From positions 7,440,001 through 7,504,000 of the forward strand of contig OY979719.1 in assembly GCA_963855995.1 (NCBI GenBank): 64,000 nt of DNA. Reading direction: 5' to 3'. Shown piece by piece: positions 53,541 through 63,963 of the stretch. The notes under the pieces are model-generated. The model saw only the letters and a program-made list of their open reading frames with translations, was not told the origin of the DNA and searched no databases. The position numbers and the translations under genes are program-made. Every line of letters starts with the position of its first letter. The stretch's first letter is position 1. The DNA is from Muricea muricata. Lineage: Eukaryota; Cnidaria; Anthozoa; Malacalcyonacea; Plexauridae.

Positions 53541-54386
53541 TCCAAAGAAGTCGACGCGCTAGCTAATAGAATCGATATTTCAAGATTCAGTAAAATCAGA
53601 ATGTTGCTAAATACTACGGCCAGGATTCTGAACTTGTATAAACGATGTAAGAACCAGAACGACGCCATGAGAAAACGCAAGACAGGTGAGCTAACAGTGT
53701 CTGACTTAGAAGACGCAGAGAAGTTTTGGATACTGGAGGCTCAAAGTGTGATTCGTAGCGCTGTAAAAGAAGGAAAACTACTTAGATTATGCCCAAGGTA
53801 CAGAAACGGTATTATCGTCGTCGGCGGTAGGACTGAGCACTGGATGCAAGCAACATGGAACAAACAAGAATTCATCCTATTGCCACAGAACCATCGATTA
53901 TCTCACTTGGTTGCGGAGAGTGAACACGCTAAGGGTGGACATCTCGGTGTCTCCTCCACTGTGGCTAAAATCAGATCGCGGTTTTGGATCATCAACGTGC
54001 TGAAAATTGTGAAGAGTATTTGCAATAAATGTATTAAATGCCAATAGAAGTTCAAGATGCTTTGTGGCCAAGCAATGAAGGATTTACAGTAGAGAGATTG
54101 CAGCCGTTGCCTCCATTCACAAACGTTGGGCTAGATTTCTTTGGGCCTTTCACGATCAAGGGGAGGTACAAAAACGCACACGAGGGAAATGTTTCGGAGT
54201 CATATTCACCTGCTTCGCCTGCCGGGCGGTTTACCGTTGACGTCAGCAGTGATTACTCTACTGATAGTTTCCTACAAGTTCTGAGAAGATTTGCAAGCGT
54301 AAGAGGTTGGTCACGGAAGGTGTAAAGTCACAATGGAACACAGCTCGTGGGAGCATCTAAGGAATTGAAAGATGTCGTGAGGGACT
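53541..54386 (+). pseudogene. BEL integrase, first half
   Basis: 53601-54047 (148 codons) has ARILNLYKRCKNQND, DAEKFWILEAQSVIRSAVKE, RLCPRYRNGIIVVGGRTEHW, HLVAESEHAKGGHLGVSST and CNKCIKC, the HHCC zinc region. After a stop, LQPLPPFTNVGLDFFGPFTI gives the first core Asp. FTVDVSSDYSTDSFLQVLRR and NGTQLVGASKELKDVV give the second catalytic region. It ends abruptly at 54386. Confidence 0.85.
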
Positions 54387-54840
54387 GATGATTGCTTACC
54401 AGATGTTTTTTTAGAATTGCTAAAACCAACACTTTTAACACTCAGTGACAGAAAGCTTTTGCAAAGATGTGTTAGAGGGGCAACTCAGAATAATAATGAG
54501 TTCATAAACTCTTTGGTGTGGGCACGTTGCCCCAGGCACAAGAATCATGGTGTCAAAGTTGTACGTGCTGCTGCTTCATCTGCTGTCTGCCACTTTCGCA
54601 GTGGTGCATCAATCAGGGAGAAGGTGATGCAGTGACTTGGAATCCCAGCAGGTGATTTAACAAGGAGATCTTTGCTTCTGAAGGACAAAAAATGGCTTAG
54701 AATGTCCGACCGTGAGAAGTGTGAGAAAAGCAAGAGATGTTGACAGGCGGAACAAACCAGAAAAAGCCGCAAGGAAAAAGCTCTACAAGAAGCAGAAGGG
54801 GTAACCTATGAGGCAGAAGGGTTCTGACGTATTATGCTAC
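54387..54840 (+). pseudogene. Transposase C-terminal fragment, Mutator-like type
   Basis: In one frame: DCLPDVFLELLKPTLLTLSD, RKLLQRCVRGATQNNNEFIN, SLVWARCPRHKNHG and VKVVRAAASSAVCHFRSGAS, then a stop after REKVMQ. Further on are DREKCEKSKRC and RKEKALQEAEGVTYEAEGF. The LSD-LL-RC-TQN-NE-NS-W pattern is that of the end of a Mutator-like transposase family found in many invertebrates. It is not the same family as the 7-kb MULE. The N-terminal part is absent. Confidence 0.6.
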
Positions 54841-55440
54841 CTCTGGTAAGAAAGAAAATGGCCTCAGGTGCATAAAACTTGTCAGGAATAATTAAAACAG
54901 TTGTGTAAGAACTTTAACGCTTGTTTTCTCGAAATATACATTTTACGTCTTTGAGAAAAGATATCTCATGATCTATTTGACCAATTTTTCTGAAATTTTC
55001 AGGATGTATTCTTTTAATAGTGCTCTCTTAAATGAGCATAGGAAATTTTTGTATCTTGTGTGAAAATCTTTTTATGACAAAAAGCATGCTTGAAAAATCG
55101 CATGTAAAATTTGTGCTACCACTGTAGGCAGTGGAATTTTCCGACAAAAAAATCCTATGCTCATTTAAGATAGTGTTGTCAGTACTTTCTACTGACAAAA
55201 TTTTTTAAAGTTCTGAGCATTGTGTGAGAAGATATCTTTTCTCATATAAACCCATCTTTTGCTCAGCATGGGGTACAATTGTCGGCCTGGTGTCAGATTA
55301 CAAAAGCATATTGGGACAAACGACATGCATTTCTAGAATCTATGGGTTATAAGCTTTCTTCTGATATATAGTTTGTTATGACTTATTTGACTATTTTTGA
55401 AATTATAGACATTTGAAAATTAGCTATGAATCCATGTGTA
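54841..55440. repeat. Non-coding stretch with imperfect inverted repeats
   Basis: TTTGAGAAAAGATATCTCAT (near 54950) is inverse to AGAAGATATCTTTTCTCA (near 55225), and AAATGAGCATAGGA (near 55032) is inverse to TCCTATGCTCATTT (near 55150). The nested order suggests a fold-back of about 300 bases, probably the 3' end region of the Mutator-like element. Confidence 0.6.
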
Positions 55441-55800
55441 CCCCCGCCTTAAGTATAAAGATTACATCTCCCCTTTTTCTAAAAGAAACTGTTCATAATG
55501 ACATAACGTTCAAAAAACAACAATTAGAAAATGTTCATAATACCACAATGAATAAATACTAACTAAACAACGCTCATCAATGTTTATAGTTCATAGTCAC
55601 CAAATCTGTTAGGCTTCTTCACCACTTGCCCAGATCTCGTTGTGACTTGATGTGTAGTATGATGCTGCTCACTGTTTCCTTCATGCGTGACTTTCGTAGG
55701 CGGTCTTTAAACGTTGGTCATCGTTGTTTCTGCAGTTCCTGTCTGTTCGTTGTCTTCAGACTTTGGAACTTGAAGATGTCGCCTATTTCGTCTAAATGTG

Positions 55801-56079
55801 CTACCATCCGGAGTTCGAACGTCTTGGCGTCTCATCTAAATCGATTACGACTGCTGGTTCCCACTTCCCTTTGTGGCATATTCGGACTGAATCATTCGGG
55901 TGTAAAGGTGGTAACTCTTTTGCTGAGCGGTCATAATATCGTTTTTGTTCTAATTTTCTTTGGTCGAGGGCTTTCCTCGTCGCCTTAAGATCAGTAAGCT
56001 TCGGAAGTAGTTCTTTATGATGAGTTGGTAGGTCTGCTCTCAGCCGTCGATTCATTAATAGTTGAGCTGGCGAGCCCAT
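55801..56079 (-). pseudogene. Family M integrase C-terminal domain, copy C
   Basis: MGSPAQLLMNRRLRADLP, KALDQRKLEQKRYYDRSAKE and HKGKWEPAVVIDLDETPRR, then a small deletion shifts the frame. The remainder, with the RRNRRHL-like segment, is at 55700-55800. Confidence 0.8.
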
Positions 56080-56141
56080 TTGTTGAAAAGGTGTGTTTCC
56101 TATAACTTAATAAACTTAATTATGGATCTTGATTGCTAGCT

Positions 56142-56786
56142 TTAGCCTTCGTTAATAATCTTTTCACTGTTTGGACGTTGCGTTCTGCGAAGCCGTTTCG
56201 GGTAGGTAGGTGACGATGTCTTATGTACAAATCCCCAAGTTGTGGAAAACTGGTGGAACTCTTCCGAAGAGTACTGGGGACCGTTGTCGGAGATTACAAT
56301 TTCGGGTATACCATGTCTGGCAAATATTGACTTGATATGTTGAATCACCGTTGAACTTTTGGTACTTGCAAGTTGCGCGATCTCAAAATGGTTGCTGTAA
56401 TAATCCACCACAAGCACGTAGTTGGTATTATTCCAGAGGAACAAATCTGTGGCAACCATTTGGCATGGACGTACTGGTATGTCATGCGGTCGAAGAGGCT
56501 CTTTTATCTGAGCGTTACGATATTCTTGGCACGTTAAACATTTCTCCACCATCGTCTCAATTTCTTTGCACATTCCAGGCCAGAATAACACATCACGAGC
56601 ACGCTCCTTACATATCTGCACACCCATGTGTCCGGTGTGAATCCTTCCGAGCATTTCATGACGTAAGGCTTTCAGAATTATTATTTTCTGCGACTTGAGC
56701 ATAAGTGCATCAATTGCGGTGATCTCGTCTCGATAGTTCCAATAGGGCCAAATCATTGCTGCACGTCTTTCGTTGAATCTGGCCAC
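56142..56786 (-). pseudogene. Family M integrase zinc region and core, copy C
   Basis: The longest integrase frame of the family here (214 codons). MIWPYWNYRDEITAIDALML, LRHEMLGRIHTGHMGVQICK, VEKCLTCQEYRNAQ (HHCC intact), VATDLFLWNNTNYVLVVDYY and EIVISDNGPQYSSEEF with D, D and E all kept. It runs out of frame after KTSSPTYPKR. Confidence 0.85.
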
Positions 56787-56844
56787 CCTTGTTGAACATG
56801 CTTTTGAAGCTCCTGCAATTCACTGTCGTCTTTACGAATTTGCG

Positions 56845-57276
56845 TTACGAATTTGCGTTACGAATTTGTTCCAACTTCTCATTGGACACTGGCATTTGCT
56901 TCAGAATAGCATCAACATAAACATCGAGGCCAAGATCATCAGGAGCGCTGCCATCACGAGCACCATTTCTGGACAGGGTATCAGTAACCGGAATACTCTT
57001 TCCTGGTTTGTACTGGACTGTGACGTTATATCTTTGCAGGCGTATTCTCATTCTCTGCGGTCGCATTGGGACCAAATGTAACGGTTGCTTCATTATTATC
57101 TCCAGAGGTTTATGATCCATTTCAGCTACAAAATCTCTTCCGTAAAGATAATGATGAAACTTTTCACAACCAAACACTAGGGCCAAAGCTTCCTTTTCGA
57201 CCTGCACATAAGCTTGTTGCGTGGTTGTTAGCGATTTCGAGGCGTATGCTATTAGTTGTCCGTTCTGCATGACCAC
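56845..57276 (-). pseudogene. Family M RNase H, copy C
   Basis: YASKSLTTTQQAYVQVEKEA, FHHYLYGRDFVAEMDHKPLE and QRYNVTVQYKPGKSIPVTDT then LSRNGARDG. The TDHKPL box reads MDHKPL. The first catalytic segment (VQVDS) is in the neighbouring frame before a TAA at 57294. Confidence 0.8.
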
Positions 57277-58120
57277 TGCTCCTAAACCCGACTGTTAAGA
57301 ATCTACTTGTACTCTCACTAGCTTGGATGAGTCACAATGCTCTGCAGCACAGGACCAGGAAATTCTGTGATTATTTTTTTGATCTCTGTAAACGCTTCCT
57401 CGTGCTTCGGACACCATATCCATTCTCGATCTTCTTTGCATAGCTCTCTTAAACAGGCAGTCCTCTGTGAAAAATGAGGTAAGTACTGAGACAGATACGT
57501 AAACATACCCAGCTGACATTCGAGCTCTTTCCTGCTCTTCGGAGAACTCATCTTCTCTACTGCTGCCGTCCTTTGTCAACATTTCAGCAAAGAATTTCAC
57601 CCCAGTAGAGCATCGTCGTATCTTCTTTGCTTGAACTTGATTCCGTTCTTTCTAGCTGTAGCGAGAGTTGCTCGTAACCTGTCATCATGCTCTTCAACTG
57701 TCGACCCTGCAACTAAGATGTCGTCAACTATAATGTGCACGCCAGGAAATCATTCTGTCCATCTTCCTCTGAAACACCTCCTGAGCGGAGCAAATCCCGA
57801 AAGGCATTCGTAAATAGCGATACCGACTATACGGGGTTTGGAACGTAGTTAAAATCGATGATTCTTTGGACAGGGGTATGGCCCAATAACCAGATGTTGC
57901 ATCAAGTACTGTGAAATATTGAGCACCTGACAACTGACTTGTGACTTCCTCAAGGGTTATCGTTTTAAAATGTTTCCTGTTAATTGCCTTATTTAGGTCT
58001 CTTGGGTATAAGCAAATTCTCAAAGCCCCGTGTGGTTTGGGTAGCACCACCATCGAGTTTACCCATTTTGTGGGCTCATCTACTTTGCCTATTACGTGTG
58101 ACTTTTCCATCTGGCTCTAG
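57277..58120 (-). pseudogene. Family M reverse transcriptase, copy C
   Basis: 57724-58110 has GKVDEPTKWVNSMVVLPKPH, DLNKAINRKHFKTITLEEVT, FTVLDATSGYWAIPLSKESS and RYLRMPFGICSAQEVFQRKM. A deletion before the catalytic box makes the frame run into a stop after GRAHYS. The VDDILVAGSTVEEHDD segment follows in another frame near 57700. 57318-57600 holds KSRKELECQLGMFTYLSQYL and EEAFTEIKKIITEFPGPVL, the link to RNase H. Confidence 0.8.
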
Positions 58121-58560
58121 CTCTGTCTTAACTTTTTCTCGTATGGCTACGGATACCTTTCTTGCTGCATGCACTACTGTACTTTTGGTTTCAACTGCAT
58201 AGTATACTCCCCCGATACACAGCCTTGCCCAATGAAAACATCCTTAAACTCATCCAATAACTTGTCAGTTTGACTTTTGTTCCCAGTATTCACTGCTAGT
58301 ACCACTTTAATAAGCGCTAAGTCCTGACATGCTTTTAAGCTTAGGGCACACGGTGCACAGGCATTGACCACATAGAATTCCAGTACGCGAACACTGTTTC
58401 TATACCTGGACTTGAGATGACAACAACCGAGAACTTCAATCTTATTACCCCCATATGCTGTCAAATTTGTATTGGTAGGCTTGAGTTTTTAGGGTCTTTT
58501 CCAAGTGCTTTGTATAGCGCTAAAGGCATCAAATTCACCTGTGCCCCGGGTCCAATTTAA
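58121..58560 (-). pseudogene. Family M protease end and pol spacer, copy C
   Basis: SRYRNSVRVLEFYVVNACAP, CQDLALIKVVLAVNTGNKSQ and TDKLLDEFKDVFIGQG are in frame 58174-58464; the EFKDVF motif precedes reverse transcriptase in Ty3 elements. The protease active site before it reads LDPGHR where copy B keeps LDTG, so it is dead. Confidence 0.8.
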
Positions 58561-59442
58561 CTTTCACGGTGTGCGAATCTTCAATTACAAGATTAACTAA
58601 TAATTCGTCTCTGCCCTCATGATTGATTGCTACGATAAAAAAGTCATTGTCCTCAAGTTCAGGTTCATTAACTTCCTGTTGCAAATCATGCACGCCTTTA
58701 CTGCTACACATTCTTAAATAATGATTAGGCTTTTTACCCTTAAAACATACCTTTCCACCTGCAGGACATTTTTGCTTTGTTTCATGTTTCCGACCACAGT
58801 TTCTAGACTCACTCACCCTTGTCTTGTCATCACGAGGTTGCTCTGTTCTCGCTTGGTTCCTGTCATGCCTGCTTTTGCGCATTCCGTGTACAGATTTATT
58901 TTGTCCAGTTAAATCTTTCATCTGAGTTGTTGATATTTCAATCTCCCGGGCGATAGTTAAAGCTTTAGCTAGGTCAAGCGCATCTGCTTGTAAAAGTTTC
59001 TCTCTTACTTGAGGGTTGTTTGTTCCGCACACGATTCTGTCCCGAATCATTTCACTTGTTAACTCCCCGTACTCACAATCTTTAGCAAGCCGGTTGAGTT
59101 CTGTTACGTATTGATCAATAGTCTCGCCGTCACTCTGAGTTCGCGTGTTGAATTTATACCGTATAACAGTTACGTTCTGTTTAGGATTGCAGTATGCTTC
59201 ATACTTCTCAAATAACACATCGATTTTATCTGTTTCCGCCGATGTTAATGTCCAAGTGTTAAAGATATCTCTTCCGTTTTGTCGCACGTACAGAAGGAAA
59301 TAGCCACATTGTTGCTTTTCGTCTTTTTCTGATAATGGCCCTGAAGCATTAAACGCATCGTTTGCTTCAAACGCTTCCAATTTTCAGCGATATTCCCGTT
59401 TTCGAAATCAAGCTCACTTATACCTACTGGTTTAGAGGCCAT
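58535..59442 (-). pseudogene. Family M gag, copy C
   Basis: Starts at the ATG at 59442 (MASKPVGISELDFENGNIAE, NWKRLKQTMRL). A frame change near 59350 leads to a 281-codon open frame: GPLSEKDEKQQCGYFLLYV, KYEAYCNPKQNVTVIRYKFN, GETIDQYVTELNRLAKDCEY, MIRDRIVCGTNNPQVREKLL and LDLAKALTIAREIE. Nucleocapsid knuckles follow, CGRKHETKQKC and CFKGKKPNHYLRMC; the second has lost one Cys. Gag forms the particle that holds the element's RNA. Confidence 0.88.
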
Positions 59443-59467
59443 TCTAGTCAATTTACTTCGTTATTTG

Positions 59468-59487
59468 TGATCCCACTCCTGACACCA
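59468..59487 (-). other. Primer-binding site of family M copy C
   Basis: The minus strand reads TGGTGTCAGGAGTGGGATCA directly after the 5' LTR, identical to 30888-30907. Confidence 0.7.
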
Positions 59488-59586
59488 TGTTGTGTTCTGT
59501 GTATTTTTAGTGTGAAAATCTGACTATCGGTCTACTTATATACAATCATAATGGCATGCATAAATTATATGTATGAATATATTACA
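59488..59586 (-). repeat. 5' LTR of family M copy C
   Basis: 99 bp with TG and CA ends. It is the intact counterpart of 30908-31576 and contains the single TATCGGTCT that serves as the empty site there. Its middle differs from the 3' LTRs at 4534 and 25044. Confidence 0.85.
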
Positions 59587-59599
59587 TACCCAAATCTAA

Positions 59600-60490
59600 A
59601 CAATCCCTTATACGTCATAAAACTCCGATTCTCTCATTGACCATGGTGATCACGTTGTCAACATGCTTATGCCAACAGAAATCTTCCCTGAGAGTAATTC
59701 GAAGATATTTATTGGTTTCTCACGTTTTATCGTTTTACTTTGGACGGTGATGGTAACGTTAGAACAGGTTGTTATTGAGACAGTGTGAGCCTGATTGCAA
59801 ATCGGTGTTTAGTTGAGATTCAAGGTCTGTCACTGTCTTCGCAAAGTGGTAAAGTAGGGTATCATAGTGTGTCAAAGCAATATTTATAGATAGCTTAGGA
59901 CGAAAACCAAGTTGGTCTGAAGTGATCAGATTGTTTTGCTGGAGGTACTCGTATACTTGTTGATGTACTATGTGTTCCAGTATTTTGCTTGAGATTGGCA
60001 GAATAGTTATACGACTATAGTTATTAGGAGATGTTGGTCATGATTTACAGAGGGGAACAATCTTGCCCTTTTTCCAGATATCTGGAAATGTTTGCGAAAA
60101 TAAGGACGTACCAAAAATCTTGGTAAGACATGATACAATTGAGGAAGCATAATCTTTAAGCAGTTTCGCATTTATTTGATCCATTCCCATGGCTTTGTTT
60201 GTTTTAAGAGCTGCGAGCTCTCGGAGAACGGATGATTCGTCTACTTCTTTGAACTCAAAGGTGTAGGGAAGATTGACGAGTGTTGGCGGTGCTTTCGTTC
60301 CAAATGCATGCTTAATTTTATTGGGTGATTTTGCACCAATAGATGTAAAATAATCGTCTAAGAATTAAGAGTGTTACAATAGATTTTTCATCCGTTACGG
60401 GTTCACCTTCACTGATTATACATGAAAGGTTTTGCCGTGACATATTACGTGATGTAAGCTCATTTAGTGTTTTTCACAGACTAGATGGAT
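59600..60490 (-). pseudogene. Decayed LINE reverse transcriptase
   Basis: No frame exceeds 60 codons, but the minus strand reads, across frames, LKTNKAMGMDQINAKLLKDY, KIFGTSLFSQTFPDIWKKGK, IVPLCKS, NNYSRITILPISSKILEHIV, HQQVYEYLQQNNLITSDQLG and FRPKLSINIALTHYDTLLYH. These are the fingers of a LINE reverse transcriptase in order. A deletion removes the catalytic box. TNKYLRITLREDFCWHKHVD near 59680 is the thumb region. Confidence 0.75.
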
Positions 60491-60494
60491 TATC

Positions 60495-60960
60495 TTTTAT
60501 GTTTTATCAGCTTTATTTGGCACGCCTGCTAATAGCCACACAATATTGTACATAACTAATATAAACTAACACAAAAATTACATAATTTAAAAGCGTGCCA
60601 AAGTTGGAGAAGCACAAATGAGACCAGGTCCCATGCATGGTGCTCACTATTGATTAGTTGTACAGGACAGTATAGACAAAACAACACATTAATATAGAGT
60701 AAGAAATAAGATTGGGAAGGAAAACAAGAAGTATAGTAGATTAAAATAGTGGAGAGAAGAACGACTGTATGGAAGAAATTATTCAGTGATGATCAATGAG
60801 TGCATGGGAACTTTTTAAGTGAGGAGCGTAAGCAGTGGCAGTAAGTTGGAGATAAGTCTTATGGAGGTTTGTTTTGAAGGAGGATAGAGTGTTAAAGCTG
60901 TTCGAAGGAGCAGTCTTACAAACATAATTCCATAAATTGACAATCCTAACAAAGTAGGAG
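60495..60960 (-). pseudogene. LINE ORF2 C-terminal end and 3' untranslated region
   Basis: About 60773-60960 on the minus strand encodes FVRIVNLWNYVCKTAPSNSF, FKTNLHKTYLQLTATAYAPH and ALIDHH then a stop. This is the last segment of jockey/CR1-like ORF2 proteins (the R-xxxWN motif). The following 280 bases to 60495 are AT-rich and could be the 3' untranslated region. It directly abuts the previous LINE fragment on the same strand. Confidence 0.7.
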
Positions 60961-61987
60961 CTTTGGAATCTTTAAAATGTGTTGACGTACGTTGATCATA
61001 GTAATTTACGACCAGTTCTCCTTCAAACGCCTACCTCATATTCTTATCGATATCACTAGTCCAAAATCCCTCTTTTCCGCCGTTCGACGGATTCTTTGAA
61101 AAATCTTCCAACTAGGACACCAAGTTCGTTTATTTTCTAATTAAAACATTCTCTCGTTGTTACATTTGCTATTTTGTGATAAAGAATGTCGTTTCCACTT
61201 CCAATTAAGTTTTAACAACGTCGTATCGTGTTTATTGTATTTTAAAACTAAGATCGTAGTTCATCTTGAATATGGAACAACTTTGTCGCAACTTTGTCTT
61301 AATGATCGTAAACTTTAATGAATTGCACTTCTCAATTTGATTACTTACTGCATAAATATCTTATAAAACTAATGCCATGGCTCGCACTTTATAACGTGTG
61401 CGCTTACCACTTCCAGGATTGAAAAGGCAAATCTTTTTTGTCTTCACCAAATGTAGTGCATAGTTGATGACCGACTGGGAGAGCTTTGGTTGGGTATAAG
61501 GTGACTGAAAAATTTAAAAACTATACTGTCCGTATCCTCTTTCTCGGACCATCCATTCATCTTTAATGGCAATATCTTTTGTTGAAAGTGTTTGAAGTTT
61601 GGATACACTACTAGGACATTAAACTACATAAAAATGTTTCTCTTTAATAAATTGACCATGCCAGCTCTGCCTGTCCAATATTTCCTGAAATACCATAATT
61701 AAACAATGGTCGGCTATGTATACGCTAACTTTTGGTAATCATACATTTATCTTTTAACGTTTTATCTCGAATTTGAAACAAAATACATATAGAATGTTTC
61801 TCTGGTGAAATATTTTGCGATTTATACCTAAAGCTTTGTGTGGTTCTTTATGGATTTTCACGTTCATATCTTATTGTCGTACATAGATCACAATATAATG
61901 AATTAGCCTGCATTATTTAGATTGCATTACAACGTCTTAGACTGCCGTAAACTGTAGCAGAAACGTATAAACAATGAGTGTTTATTT
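60961..61987. other. Unassigned stretch, joining family R at its right end
   Basis: No gene is visible. A segment with AAAAACTATACTGTCCGTA (61520-61545) recurs at 40856-40880, so family R may start near 61480. The rest has no recognised match. Confidence 0.45.
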
Positions 61988-63642
61988 TCGCATTTTCTGG
62001 ACCACCGGGGTCTCTCAAACGCTGTTTCATGCTTGCAAAAGGTTCGAAAGAAATATGCACGAGGATTTCTAGAGGTCTGGCCGACCCAGTGTATAGGCCA
62101 TGTAGATATGCCAGGAACGTCCCGTCCCTGTAATTGCGCTCCATTAGAAATACACTATAATTTTTATGGGAAGAATGTAAGCAGTGTATATTGGGGAGCG
62201 GTCATGAAGTAAGTGCTACGACGGGATGGAGAATATTTTTAATTTTGTCAACAAAATTTTATACCCCCTCAAGTTTGTCAGTTAATATTTGGTACCCCAT
62301 AGGGATGATGGAGCAATGTTTCATATACCCCACCATAAAATGACAAAAAATATTATTTTTCTATGCAGTGCTTAACAGACGTTGCTAACATAGTAAAAGC
62401 AATTAAATAAAGTATAAAGGCATACTAACCTAGTAGTTGAACGAAACTAGTTGTTGGACAACGCCATTGATCTGTTGCACAGTATGGCAGACAACTATAT
62501 TTAAAAATGGTTATTCTGTATTAAGTTTGCTGTGTAGTAGTTTCCCTTTGCAGCGGCTTTTTGGCTCTTCATTCATACACTCCTCCTTATGGGCCCGTGA
62601 AAAGGAATAAAATGATGACACAATTAGAAACTGTAAAGGAGACCAGCTGTGTAATGGTCAATGGTTGTGACCGCTCCCTTGCGTGTGACTGGTTATTTTT
62701 ATGTGAAAATGATTTTTTCTCTTAATTTTTAGAACGTCTTCGACAAGGGGCGGAAGGTATGTTCAGGATAAATTTTGGTAATCATTTATTATTTTTTAAT
62801 GTTTTCTCAAGAAAAATATTAAATGGAAATATCAGAAATGTAATTGCGCTGAAAAGTATATGCTCATTTATACAGAGCACAAGGCTTTGTGTGGTTATTT
62901 ACGAATAATGAAATTTTTTATCTAAATGTTGATGAAAAATCGCATACGTTAGCCAGCATTAGAAAAACGTTCTGTGGATGTGACAAAACTCTCAAGAGAT
63001 AAAGTCAGGTCTACAACAAACCCGCCTATTCCTACTTTAGGTATAAGAGATAGACGCCGAGAACGAACGCAATTACTGTTTTTTTATTACCTAAATCAAA
63101 AGCCTTAACTAGGAATTAACGTCCAAGGTTTGTCCCCAACGATTGGATTGTGGAATATCCTGTGGTGTCTTGTCTGGATTAGAGAAATTTTGGTTACTTC
63201 TGGGCGGACGACTAGATATACTACCGGGCATTATTAGAGTATGATGGGATGGAAACTTTTAAGCTGTGGGAAGAAAATTTGCTTCGGTTGACTATTTGCA
63301 ATAAACTCATATTATGGATATTTATCGTACAGCTTTATAACATAAAGCCGATCCAAGATGGAGAACAAACAAAAGCTCTTAGCGAGTCGGTTGTCCTGTA
63401 ATCACGTGCATAAAATGTTATCGCTTTAGTATATAGTCAGTGAGCACTTTCGTTTGTGATAAAGTTTTAATTCTTAAAAAATTATCTCAATAAACATAGT
63501 TAATACTATATACAAAATAATGAATGTTTATGAGCGCAATGGGACTATTTTCATGTGGTGAAACGTGGAATATTCCAGTCCCATTTCGTATAATGTGGTC
63601 AAGTTAGATTTCATTAAAAGTTATTCATAAGTAGAGTTCCAG
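61988..63642. repeat. Family R repeat, long non-coding block (copy 2)
   Basis: Aligns in order with 6168-8122, with indels. It lacks the 6930-7140 segment. It ends in the terminal motif (ATAATGAATGTTTATGAGCG) and then the LINE tail. Confidence 0.65.
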
Positions 63643-63963
63643 TCACAAAAGACTACTGCTCTTAGACCTCTTTGGCTCAAGTTTATTCCTATCATTGGAC
63701 TTGAAATGCCAGACAAATCTACCATCATTAAAGTATGGCATAAATGCGGCCTTGTAAATATGCAGTTTTGTTGTAGTGGATATTAATTTTCTGAGTCTCG
63801 TGAAGAATCTGATTCTCTTGCTGGTATTCTTAAAAATACATGACACATGATTTGAAAAGTTTAATTCTTTATCCAAGGTTGCTCCAAGAAGCTTCATCTG
63901 GGCTGATACTTGATTATCAATGTCTATTTTTGAGACATCAATTTTACCTTTAGTCATCATCAT
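63643..63963 (-). pseudogene. LINE reverse-transcriptase C-terminal fragment
   Basis: Close to 10900-11301, with the same frame: VSAQMKLLGATLDKELNFSN, TSKRIRFFTRLRKLIST and LHIYKAAFMPYFNDG. It is cut by the window end, where the thumb region begins. The similarity to 10900-11301 is higher than to the copies at 8123 and 45342. Confidence 0.75.

Larger units (their letters stand above)
50548..54386 (+). mobile_element. BEL/Pao retrotransposon, 5' part
   Basis: Truncated 5' LTR, end of gag, protease, reverse transcriptase, RNase H and first half of integrase. It is preceded by GTATA (50543-50547) in LINE-L. It stops at 54386 inside integrase, where a Mutator-like transposase tail begins. The rest of integrase and the 3' LTR lie at 31577-32426. 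Confidence 0.9.
55441..59586 (-). mobile_element. Ty3/gypsy family M, copy C
   Basis: Minus-strand element with 5' LTR (59586-59488), primer site, gag, protease, reverse transcriptase, RNase H and integrase. The 3' LTR and part of the region before it are deleted near 55441-55470 (the AAGTATAAAGATTACATCTC junction). It lacks the nested insertions of copy B and is the best guide to the family's order. Confidence 0.9.
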
